Shown: in pieces, positions 15,128-22,882 of the stretch
How the letters are laid out: every line of letters begins with the position of its first letter
Numbering within the stretch: position 1 is the first letter of the stretch
Source: RGIG6353 sp045531285
GTDB lineage: Bacteria; Bacillota; Clostridia; Oscillospirales; SIG627
DNA length: 24,740 bases
NCBI GenBank assembly: GCA_045531285.1
Contig: JAZSDT010000075.1
Span: 1 to 24,740 of the forward strand
Reading direction: 5' to 3'
Notes under the pieces: generated by a model
What the model saw: only the letters and a program-made list of their open reading frames with translations
Told to the model about the DNA's origin: nothing
Database searches by the model: none
Made by a program: the position numbers and the translations under genes

Positions 15128-16003
15128 TCACATTCCGCAGTTCTCTTTTGCTCGGTCGAAATAGTATTGAAGGTTGTCAAGACAAAGCTTTACGCCTTCA
15201 TCAACATTAGACATACCGCATCCCTCAAGAGAGTAATATCCGTTATATCCGTTTCTCATAAGCACGGTCATTATCTTCTCAAAATCAACCACGCCGTGAC
15301 CTATGGGACATGAGTAGAGATAATCTCCCTGTATAGTGCGATACCAACCGTTTGCTCTTCCGGGATAAGTTGATTTTCTTATGTAATCCTTAACGTGTAC
15401 GTGCTTGATCATCTTTTCAAATTTGCCTGCATATTCCTCAGCCGAAATATCGTAAAACAAAGAATTACCCACGTCCAGACATACTCCCACGTTTGGAAGT
15501 CCTATTTTTGTAATGAGTGAATCCAATCTTTCGGGAGTATTGATAAGATATCCTTGGTCCTCATAGATGCACTCCATTCCCTTTTCACCTGCGTAATAGG
15601 CAATCTCGCGAGACACCTCAACGAAGGTGGGCTCTACGTCCTGATAAATCGGTAACCCCTTGTGGGAGAGAGCCAGCTGCATTGTGTGATGAAGGTATGG
15701 TGACCCCATAGCGTGAGCAACGTCAACAGCTTTTTTCAAAGCCTTTACAGGATCGTCTACCGACAGCATACTGATACCTCTTGACAGGCATGAACAGGTC
15801 ATTCCGTACTCCTCGAGCTTTTCTTTTGCTCTCTTTGCGGTATCGAGACCCGTTTCGTCATCCCAGATGTCACGAACCTCATAAGGCTCTACGGCATCAA
15901 AGCCGTCTTCCCTCGCCTTTTCAATAAGTGTGAAAATGCTGTTTCTGAGTTCACCTTGATAAGTACACAGAAAGCAGGATTTGTTCAATTTGATATCACT
16001 CAT
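15128..16003 (-). CDS. TIM-barrel sugar isomerase/epimerase, paralogue A1
   Basis: Second gene of the operon, 291 residues. Metal-site residues are Glu148 in CIYEDQG, Asp177 in CLDVGN, His203 in HVHVKD and Glu260 in YYSLEG. An Asn (180) stands where DxGH proteins have His. The loop after HVHVKD contains PGRANGW, a PG...W pattern shared in form with the other three copies and likely to lie over the active site. The ATG at 16003 has GAGGT (16010-16014) upstream, and the gene starts 4 nt after the B1 stop. It is probably co-expressed and possibly co-assembled with B1. Confidence 0.9.
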   Translation of the reverse strand: MSDIKLNKSCFLCTYQGELRNSIFTLIEKAREDGFDAVEPYEVRDIWDDETGLDTAKRAKEKLEEYGMTCSCLSRGISMLSVDDPVKALKKAVDVAHAMGSPYLHHTMQLALSHKGLPIYQDVEPTFVEVSREIAYYAGEKGMECIYEDQGYLINTPERLDSLITKIGLPNVGVCLDVGNSLFYDISAEEYAGKFEKMIKHVHVKDYIRKSTYPGRANGWYRTIQGDYLYSCPIGHGVVDFEKIMTVLMRNGYNGYYSLEGCGMSNVDEGVKLCLDNLQYYFDRAKENCGM

Positions 16004-16007
16004 ATTA

Positions 16008-16925
16008 TTACCTCAACGATGCTTTGGCGTTATCGTATGCCTTTTGCATATTATTGTATGATTCTATTATTTCGCTATCGGCATACTTGTCGCTAAATCC
16101 TGCAACGCAGTCTTGGTTTTCAAGCGAATAAAATCCGTCATAGCCCGCAGAAAGAAGTATACGGAATATCTTTTCCATATTCACAACACCTGCTCCGGGC
16201 AGACAGTTTTTCAACCATTTACCGGATACCGAGTAATCCCAGCCGATACCCGGACAACCGGAGCTTTCGTTTATCACGTAATCCTTTACGTGCACGTGCT
16301 TGATAATATGTGCAAAAGCACCTGCAAAAATCTCGGGGGACGTATCATAAAAAAGAGAGTTACCTATATCAAGGCAAACACCTGTATTGGGCAGATCAAT
16401 CTTGCTGATGAGATTGCCAAGTCTTTCAACTGTGTTTATGAAAAATCCCTGATCCTCGTAGATGCAGGAAAGTCCCTTTTCACCGGCATAATAAGCAATC
16501 TCTTTACCAAAGTCAACGAAAAGCTTTTCTGCGTTACCGTAAACTGTATACTCAGCAGGTACGTCCTTGAAGCTCAAAGAACACTGAAAGGTGTGGTGCA
16601 GATAGGGCGAGCCAAGCTCGGCAGCAATATCTACCGACGTCTTCATTTGCTTAAGCGCATATTTGGGGTCGGGAAAATATGAAATTCCGTAAGAATAGCA
16701 CGAGCACGGAATCCCTTCCTTTTCGTGAAGCTCTCTGACCTTTTTGGCATACTCTACACCATGCTCGGAATACAGATCGCCGTAAGGCAGCATTTCAATT
16801 CCTTGACATCCGTCGTCTTTGGCATATAATATCGCTTGCTCAACGTAGGGCAAAAGCTGTTTGCCTGCCGCTTTATCCATTCTGTATCTCGGACTGTAAA
16901 TTCCGCAAAACATTGACTTTTTCAT
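16008..16925 (-). CDS. TIM-barrel sugar isomerase/epimerase, paralogue B1
   Basis: First gene of the operon, 305 residues from the ATG at 16925. AGGAGA (16933-16938) lies 7 nt upstream, whereas the longer frame to 16985 would run through the promoter. Predicted ligands are Glu157 (CIYEDQG), Asp186 (CLDIGN), His212 (HVHVKD) and Glu269 (FYSLEN). The family function is isomerisation, epimerisation or, in some members, elimination on keto-sugars; no member-specific assignment can be made. B1 and B2 carry the block SPY(L/F)HHTFQCS, where A1 and A2 have HHTM(Q/E)L, so the two types are distinct subfamilies. Confidence 0.9.
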   Translation of the reverse strand: MKKSMFCGIYSPRYRMDKAAGKQLLPYVEQAILYAKDDGCQGIEMLPYGDLYSEHGVEYAKKVRELHEKEGIPCSCYSYGISYFPDPKYALKQMKTSVDIAAELGSPYLHHTFQCSLSFKDVPAEYTVYGNAEKLFVDFGKEIAYYAGEKGLSCIYEDQGFFINTVERLGNLISKIDLPNTGVCLDIGNSLFYDTSPEIFAGAFAHIIKHVHVKDYVINESSGCPGIGWDYSVSGKWLKNCLPGAGVVNMEKIFRILLSAGYDGFYSLENQDCVAGFSDKYADSEIIESYNNMQKAYDNAKASLR

Positions 16926-16956
16926 AGCAAATTCTCCTATTATTAGCGTTATGCTG

Positions 16957-16985
16957 ATTATACAATTGATAGCAAAAAAAGTCAA
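16957..16985 (-). promoter_or_regulatory. Promoter of the four-gene isomerase operon
   Basis: On the - strand TTGACT (16980-16985) and a perfect TATAAT (16957-16962) are separated by 17 nt, which makes a strong sigma-A-type promoter. The transcript would start about 25 nt before the B1 start codon. Confidence 0.88.
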
Positions 16986-17003
16986 TAGAAATACAATATT
17001 TTA

Positions 17004-17032
17004 TTGCAAAATGCACCTTCATATGATACAAT
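17004..17032 (+). promoter_or_regulatory. Possible promoter of the + strand glycosidase operon
   Basis: TTGCAA (17004-17009) and TACAAT (17027-17032) are 17 nt apart and sit back-to-back with the isomerase operon promoter. The implied leader before the GTG at 17052 is only about 13 nt, so the call is tentative. Confidence 0.45.
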
Positions 17033-17051
17033 GAAAAAAAGGAGGTATATT

Positions 17052-17969
17052 GTGAAATACATATCGCTTGAAGGAATAATTACACCTGTATCTCAGATCG
17101 GTCTGGGATGCATGAGACTAAACTCAAGATCGGATGCCGAGGTGAGAAGATTCATCGACACAGCACTTGAACTTGGGTACAATTTTTTTGACCATGCGGA
17201 CATATACGGACGCGGAGAATGCGAGGAGCTTTTTGGAAAACAGCTTAAAGACACTCCGTCGCTGAGAGACAAAATGTTAATACAGACAAAGTGCGGAATT
17301 AGAAAAGGTATGTATGACTTTTCAAAGGAGCATATCCTATCGTCCGTAGATAACTCTCTTAAAAGATTGAATACAGAAAGAATCGACGTACTTCTTTTAC
17401 ACAGACCAGATATACTTATGGAGCCGGAAGAAGTAGGCGAAGCGTTCGATTTACTTCAAGCCTCCGGGAAGGTAACAGCATTCGGTGTATCAAATCAGTC
17501 GCCGTTCCAAATGGAGCTGTTGCAACGTGGATTAAAGCAAAAAATTATCGTAAACCAGATGCAGTTGAGTCTTCAGCATGCAACCATGCTATCCTCGGGT
17601 GCAAACGTCAATATAAGCTTCCACGATCAAGGAATCGACCGCGACGGCGGAATAAGAGATTACCTCAGGTTGAAGGGCATCACGCTACAGCCTTGGTCAC
17701 CTTTACAAAACAGATTTGAAAGAAAGTACGTAGAGGATACCGTATCTCAGGAACTGGCAGAGGTTCTGAAAAACACCGCAGAAAAATACTGTACTACTGT
17801 CAATGCGGTTCTTATCGCTTGGCTGTTAAGACTGCCCGAAAAAATGCAACCCATAATCGGCTCTACCGACCCGACGCACATAGAAGAAATATCAAAAGCA
17901 ACCGAATTTGAGCTGAGCAGAGAAGACTGGTATCTGCTCTACAGAACAGCAGGATATAATTTACCGTAA
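17052..17969 (+). CDS. Aldo/keto reductase (YdhF-like), GTG start
   Basis: A cytoplasmic NAD(P)H-dependent oxidoreductase of the aldo/keto reductase superfamily, 305 residues. The tetrad is Asp47 and Tyr52 in NFFDHADIYGRGECE, Lys80 in IQTKCGIRKG, and His117 in VLLLHRPD. The C-terminal IIGSTDPTHI motif supports cofactor binding. I chose the GTG at 17052 because AAGGAGG (17039-17045) is ideally placed; the longer frame from 17004 would include promoter sequence. The sequence is of the YdhF/oxidoreductase subgroup, unlike the aldo/keto reductase at 3873. It probably reduces or oxidises a sugar intermediate produced by the downstream glycosidases or the divergent isomerases. Confidence 0.93.
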   Translation: MKYISLEGIITPVSQIGLGCMRLNSRSDAEVRRFIDTALELGYNFFDHADIYGRGECEELFGKQLKDTPSLRDKMLIQTKCGIRKGMYDFSKEHILSSVDNSLKRLNTERIDVLLLHRPDILMEPEEVGEAFDLLQASGKVTAFGVSNQSPFQMELLQRGLKQKIIVNQMQLSLQHATMLSSGANVNISFHDQGIDRDGGIRDYLRLKGITLQPWSPLQNRFERKYVEDTVSQELAEVLKNTAEKYCTTVNAVLIAWLLRLPEKMQPIIGSTDPTHIEEISKATEFELSREDWYLLYRTAGYNLP

Positions 17970-17982
17970 AGGAGAAATAAAA

Positions 17983-19623
17983 ATGAGCTTAAAAATCAAA
18001 CAAATATCAAGTTTAGAAAAGATACTTCCTCACGATATGGTTCGTGCTAACGAGGTTTATGAAAAAACCATGCTCAGAGGACAGACCTTTAACTACCAGA
18101 TAGTACTGACAGAAACGTCGGCTGTGCTTTACGACGTGACTGTTGACTCACCTATTGCAGACAAGATAACGGTTTATACTGTGCAGAATGCCCCGATGGA
18201 TATGCCTACGTCAGCACCGGGATACGATCAGGATTTTATTACCGAAACTCCGGGTATTATGCCCGACATCCTTATGCCAATGGAGCTGGAAAAGAATACC
18301 GTTAAGGTTTCATACGGCTCAACGTCGGTTTGGGTAGAGGTCAAGCTTGACTCAAGCACACCTGATGGCGAATACCCCATAACAGTATCCTTTAAAAACG
18401 AAGCTCTGGCAATCGACGTCAGCTCATCAATGCTGATAAAGGTTGCAAAAGCTGTTCTTCCCGAACAAAAATTACTGTTTACACAATGGTTCCACGTTGA
18501 CTGCATTGCCGATGCGCACAACGTTGAAATCTACAGTAAAAAGCACTGGGAGCTTATTGAAAAGTATATGATGATGGCAAAGAAGGTCGGTATCAATATG
18601 ATACTTACTCCCGTCATCACTCCTCCTCTTGACACAGCTGTCGGTACTACCAGACCTTGCACACAGCTTGTTAAGATAACCAAGGACGAAAACGGCTATT
18701 CCTTCGATTTCGCCCTGCTTGACAAATGGTTCAAGCTTTGCAAAAAATGCGGAATCAAATATTTTGAAATATCACACCTCTTCTCACAGTGGGGCTTAAA
18801 ATGTGCTCCCAACATCAAGGTATGGGAAAACGGTGAGGAATACTACAAATTTGGCTGGCACGTTGATTCCAAATCGGATGAATACAGAGAATTTCTCCAA
18901 GCCTTTCTACCCGCTCTTATCAAATATCTTGAAGAGAAGAAGTTAAAAAAGAACTGTTATTTCCACATTTCAGATGAGCCTCACGTAGAGCATCTTGAAA
19001 ACTACGAGTACGCTCACAGCCTTGTAACTTCACTTATCGGTGATTGCAAGACCTTTGATGCTTTGTCGAACTATGAGTTCTACGAAAGAGGACTTGTTAA
19101 GACTCCCGTTACCTGCATAGACCATATTATGAATTTTATTGAGCACAACGTAGAGGATCAGTGGGGATATTATTGCTGCGGTCAGATATATAAGGTCAGC
19201 AACCGTTTCCTTGCAATGCCCTCCTACAGAAACAGAATACTGGGTCTTCAGCTCTACAAATACAACGTAAAGGGCTTCTTACAGTGGGGATATAATTTCT
19301 ACTATTCACAGTATTCAAAGAAGAAAATCAATCCGTACGTAACGACCTCAGCCGAAAAGTCGTTCCCTTCGGGCGATGCTTTCTCGGTATATCCCGTAAC
19401 CGACGGTGTTGTTCCTTCTCTTCGTGCTTTGGTTTTCAAGGAAGCACTTGAGGACATTCAGGTATGTATGGCGCTGGAAAATATAATCGGACGCGAGAAG
19501 GTTATCGAAATGATAGATGACGCGGCAGGTATGAATATAACCTTCAAGGACTACCCCAGAAACAGCGATTACGTTCCTTTGCTTATAGAAAAAATGACAA
19601 AAATCATTGCAGAGGCAAAATAA
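17983..19623 (+). CDS. DUF4091 / GH123-like glycoside hydrolase
   Basis: This 546-residue protein has no signal peptide. It has an N-terminal beta-sandwich (about 1-155), then a TIM-barrel-like domain matching DUF4091, the GH123 catalytic-domain family. GH123 enzymes are beta-N-acetylgalactosaminidases that use a substrate-assisted mechanism with an adjacent Asp-Glu pair; here that pair is D331-E332 in YFHISDEPH. The C-terminal RALVFKEALEDIQVCMALE is typical of the family. The substrate need not be N-acetylgalactosamine, because DUF4091 is broader than characterised GH123. AAAGGAG lies just upstream of the ATG, which is 13 nt after the aldo/keto reductase stop. Confidence 0.85.
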   Translation: MSLKIKQISSLEKILPHDMVRANEVYEKTMLRGQTFNYQIVLTETSAVLYDVTVDSPIADKITVYTVQNAPMDMPTSAPGYDQDFITETPGIMPDILMPMELEKNTVKVSYGSTSVWVEVKLDSSTPDGEYPITVSFKNEALAIDVSSSMLIKVAKAVLPEQKLLFTQWFHVDCIADAHNVEIYSKKHWELIEKYMMMAKKVGINMILTPVITPPLDTAVGTTRPCTQLVKITKDENGYSFDFALLDKWFKLCKKCGIKYFEISHLFSQWGLKCAPNIKVWENGEEYYKFGWHVDSKSDEYREFLQAFLPALIKYLEEKKLKKNCYFHISDEPHVEHLENYEYAHSLVTSLIGDCKTFDALSNYEFYERGLVKTPVTCIDHIMNFIEHNVEDQWGYYCCGQIYKVSNRFLAMPSYRNRILGLQLYKYNVKGFLQWGYNFYYSQYSKKKINPYVTTSAEKSFPSGDAFSVYPVTDGVVPSLRALVFKEALEDIQVCMALENIIGREKVIEMIDDAAGMNITFKDYPRNSDYVPLLIEKMTKIIAEAK

Positions 19624-22600
19624 ATGCTTTACACCAAAAACGATAGCGCCAAGCTTGATATAACACTGTTCAAAAGCCCTACGTCAGAATACAGGGGCAC
19701 TCCCTTCTGGGCGTGGAACTGCAAGCTGGATGAAAAAGAGCTGAAGGAACAAATTGAAAATTTTCGTACAATGGGAATGGGCGGTTTCCATATGCACGTA
19801 AGGACAGGTATGGCAAGTCCTTACATGGATAGCGAGTTCATGAGTTACGTGGAGTTGTGCATTGAAGAAGCCAAGAAAAAAGGAATGCTGGCATGGCTCT
19901 ATGACGAGGACAGATGGCCCTCGGGTACTGCAGGAGGAAAGGTAACCAAGGACGATCCGGATTTCGTAATGAAAAATCTGATGTTTACCACCGTTCCCTA
20001 CTCCAAGGAATTTGTTCCGTCCACAGCCTCCATCGGAGGCAGAGGCGGACGTCGCGAGGAAAACGGTGTTCTTCTTGCTGTATATGACGTTGTACTGAAT
20101 GACGACGGAACGTTGGCAGAATACAGAGTAATTGATGAAAACGATGCTCCTATCGGAACAAAATGGTATGCTTATCTCGAGGCGGCAGTTGCTGACCCGT
20201 GGTTTAACAACAGCCCGTACATTGATACTCTTAATCCCAAAGCTATTGAAAAATTCATCGAAGAAACCCACGAAAAATACTTTAAGAAATTTGGTAGTGA
20301 TTTCGGGAAAACAGTTCCTGCCATATTCACGGATGAACCTCAGTTTTCTGCAAAACAGACTCTTGATTTTGCTTCACAAGAGAAAGACGTATTTATTACC
20401 TGGACAAAGGATCTTGAAAAGTATTTCAAGGATTTTTGCGGTCTTGACATTCTCAAACATCTTCCTGAGCTGTTTTGGGAATTAAGCGACGGCAAGCCTT
20501 CTCTTATCAGATACAAATACCACGATTTTATAACGGAAAGATTTGTTTCGTCCTTTTGTGACACCATAGGTACATGGTGCGACGAGCACGGCATATACCC
20601 GGGAGGACATATGATGTCCGAGGAAAGCCTTTTCAGTCAGACTCTGCAGATCGGCGAGGCAATGAGATGCTACAGAGCATTCAAAAAGATGCCCGGTATA
20701 GACAATCTTTGCAATCACAGAGAATACAATACCGCTAAGCAATGTGCGTCCGTTCTGCACCAGCAGGGCGGTGAGGCAATGCTCTCGGAGCTATACGGTG
20801 TAACGGGTTGGGATTTTGATTTCAGAGGTCACAAGCTCCAAGGTGACTGGCAAGCGGCACTCGGTGTAACGGTGAGAGTTCCGCACCTTACATGGATGAG
20901 TATGAAGGGCGAAGCAAAGCGCGATTATCCTGCGTGTATCGGATACCAAAGTCCATGGTGGAAAAAATACGATATTATCGAAAATCACTATGCAAGGCTC
21001 AATACCGCGCTTACTCGCGGAAAGCCAGACGTTAAAGTGGCAGTAATACATCCCATAGAAAGCTACTGGTTGGCATGGGGACCATCGGATATGACTGCGG
21101 CAAAGCGTGAAGCTTTGGAAAGCAACCATCAGCTTTTAACCGATACGCTTTTACTTGGTATGATCGATTTTGATTTTATCAGCGAATCGCTTCTGCCAAG
21201 TCTTTGCGATAAAGGTACCTCGCCCCTTAAGGTAGGTAAAATGGAATACGATGCCGTAATTGTCCCCTCTTGTCATACACTGCGTTCTACAACCCTTGAA
21301 AGACTTGAGGAATTCAAGGCTTGCGGCGGCGACCTCATTTTCCTGGGAGATGCTCCCGAATACGAGAATGCCGTTGAATCCGACAGACCGCGACGTCTCT
21401 ATGACGTAAGCCGAAGGATATCCTTTAATTCAACGGCAATACTTAATGCGCTGGAAGGATACCGATTTATTGATGCAAGAGTTACCGAAACAAGAGGCGG
21501 CGTAGCTTTTAATATGCCATCAGGCTCCCGTACCAACGACCTGATATATCAGCTCCGTTGCGACAACGACTGCAAATGGCTGTTTATTGCTAAAGGTGCA
21601 GACCCTATCACTCCCGACGTTGACGCAACGCGCACGATAAAAATATCCTTGAACGGCACGTTTGTTCTTGAAGAATACGACACGCTGACAGGCAACGTCA
21701 ACAAGCTTCCTGCAACGTATTCAAACGGCAAGACTGTCTTTGAAAAAGTGTGGTATATGCACGACAGTATGCTCCTGCGACTGAGCGACGGCAAATATGA
21801 AGGTAAAAACGAATTACACTTCCCCACAGAATCGGGCAGAATGATATATGAAAAGGTGAGAGTTGTCCTTGACGAGCCAAATGCTTTGCTTCTTGACATG
21901 GCAGAATATGCCTTTGACAAAGGAGAACTGCAAGGTATTGAAGAGTTTTTGAAACTGGAAAACGAAGGCAGAAAAAAGCTTGGCATTCCGTTAAGACAAA
22001 AGCATATTACTCAGCCCTATAAAATAACGCCAAAGAAACCTGAGCACGAAATATATCTCAAAATGAAATTCAACTCCGAGATTTACTGTGATAACGTAAA
22101 GCTTGGTATCGAAGAGCCCGAGTCGGCAAAGATAATCTTTAACGGAAATGCCATAGACTCAAAGCCTGACGGATGGTACGTAGATAAAGCTATTGAAACC
22201 GTTAAGCTGACGCCTATATTGGAAGGCGAAAACGTCCTCGAAGTAACTCTCCCCTTGGGCGAGCGAACAAATCTTGAGTGGTTTTACCTGCTGGGTGATT
22301 TCGGTGTAAGAGTTGAAGGCTGCACCAAGACTGTCACAAAAAAGGTAGAACAGCTTGCATTTGGTGACTATACTCATCAAGGGCTCCCCTTCTACACAGG
22401 TAACGTCACCTACGAGACTGAAATTAACGTTGGCAGCGACGGGAAGCTGACAGTAAGAGCCGAACAATACAGAGGTGCTCTGATAGACGTTCTTATTGAT
22501 GACAAGCCGTGCGGAAGCATTATCTTCTCTCCGTACTCTTTCAAAACAGATGTAGCTCCCGGTAAGCATAAGCTTGGTCTAAAGCTTTACGGAACCAGGC

Positions 22601-22746
22601 AAAACGGATTTGCTCAGCTACATCACACACAAGGCTTATACTACTACCAAAGTCCTAACTCATGGCGTGAATACGGTTCTCTGTGGCAATATGAGTATCA
22701 ATTCAAAAAGGCGGGAATTCTCAGAAGCCCGACGATTATCGAATAA
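19624..22746 (+). CDS. Large GH106-like glycosidase, 1040 aa
   Basis: The N-terminal barrel has the pattern of GH106 alpha-L-rhamnosidases and related uncharacterised glycosidases: RGTPFWAWNCKLDEKELKEQ (24-43), GMGGFHMHVR (51-60), and AWLYDEDRWPSGTAGG (90-105). Candidate catalytic carboxylates are D237-E238 in IFTDEPQF and Glu389 in LSELYGVTGWDF. The C-terminal third is beta-rich, with galactose-binding-like segments (about 840-1030). No signal peptide is visible, so it acts in the cytoplasm. The ATG abuts the TAA of the DUF4091 gene, with AGAGG (19611-19615) as ribosome binding site, so the two are translationally coupled. Rhamnosidase activity is possible but not proven by the sequence; the relation to GH106 is by pattern only. 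Confidence 0.85.
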   Translation: MLYTKNDSAKLDITLFKSPTSEYRGTPFWAWNCKLDEKELKEQIENFRTMGMGGFHMHVRTGMASPYMDSEFMSYVELCIEEAKKKGMLAWLYDEDRWPSGTAGGKVTKDDPDFVMKNLMFTTVPYSKEFVPSTASIGGRGGRREENGVLLAVYDVVLNDDGTLAEYRVIDENDAPIGTKWYAYLEAAVADPWFNNSPYIDTLNPKAIEKFIEETHEKYFKKFGSDFGKTVPAIFTDEPQFSAKQTLDFASQEKDVFITWTKDLEKYFKDFCGLDILKHLPELFWELSDGKPSLIRYKYHDFITERFVSSFCDTIGTWCDEHGIYPGGHMMSEESLFSQTLQIGEAMRCYRAFKKMPGIDNLCNHREYNTAKQCASVLHQQGGEAMLSELYGVTGWDFDFRGHKLQGDWQAALGVTVRVPHLTWMSMKGEAKRDYPACIGYQSPWWKKYDIIENHYARLNTALTRGKPDVKVAVIHPIESYWLAWGPSDMTAAKREALESNHQLLTDTLLLGMIDFDFISESLLPSLCDKGTSPLKVGKMEYDAVIVPSCHTLRSTTLERLEEFKACGGDLIFLGDAPEYENAVESDRPRRLYDVSRRISFNSTAILNALEGYRFIDARVTETRGGVAFNMPSGSRTNDLIYQLRCDNDCKWLFIAKGADPITPDVDATRTIKISLNGTFVLEEYDTLTGNVNKLPATYSNGKTVFEKVWYMHDSMLLRLSDGKYEGKNELHFPTESGRMIYEKVRVVLDEPNALLLDMAEYAFDKGELQGIEEFLKLENEGRKKLGIPLRQKHITQPYKITPKKPEHEIYLKMKFNSEIYCDNVKLGIEEPESAKIIFNGNAIDSKPDGWYVDKAIETVKLTPILEGENVLEVTLPLGERTNLEWFYLLGDFGVRVEGCTKTVTKKVEQLAFGDYTHQGLPFYTGNVTYETEINVGSDGKLTVRAEQYRGALIDVLIDDKPCGSIIFSPYSFKTDVAPGKHKLGLKLYGTRQNGFAQLHHTQGLYYYQSPNSWREYGSLWQYEYQFKKAGILRSPTIIE

Positions 22747-22850
22747 AGCGGTCAGCGACCGCTGGCAATGCTCGCCTACCGTAACCTTTAAGTATATCCC
22801 TACAATGCTAAACGGAAAGGTTGTAATAATCGATAAATTTCCTATAAATG
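22747..22850 (-). repeat. Dispersed repeat, copy D (degenerate first half)
   Basis: On the - strand the first half has drifted (TATAGGAAATTTATCG, CAACCTTTCCG), so its CTTTCC no longer pairs with GGCGAG. The second half (GGGATATACTTAAAGG, GGTAGGCGAGCATTGCC) and the terminal hairpin AGCGGTC-GCT-GACCGCT (22747-22763) are intact. It follows the terminator at 22851-22877 in - strand direction and abuts the stop codon of the GH106-like gene. Confidence 0.88.
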
Positions 22851-22877
22851 AAAAAAGCGGCTAACAGCCGCTTTTTT
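22851..22877. terminator. Bidirectional terminator between convergent genes
   Basis: AAAAAAGCGGCT (22851-22862) pairs perfectly with AGCCGCTTTTTT (22866-22877) around a 3-nt loop. It ends the beta-propeller gene on the - strand and backs up the + strand glycosidase operon. The stem is the same GCGGCT/AGCCGC as the terminal hairpin of repeat copy A, so it may itself derive from a repeat end. Confidence 0.93.
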
Positions 22878-22882
22878 CTTTA

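Noticed and set aside
16926..16985. An N-terminal hydrophobic extension of the first isomerase (start at 16985) as a signal peptide.
   Set aside because: It would be encoded by the promoter (-35/-10) and leader. AGGAGA is placed for the ATG at 16925, and the extension is absent from the paralogues.
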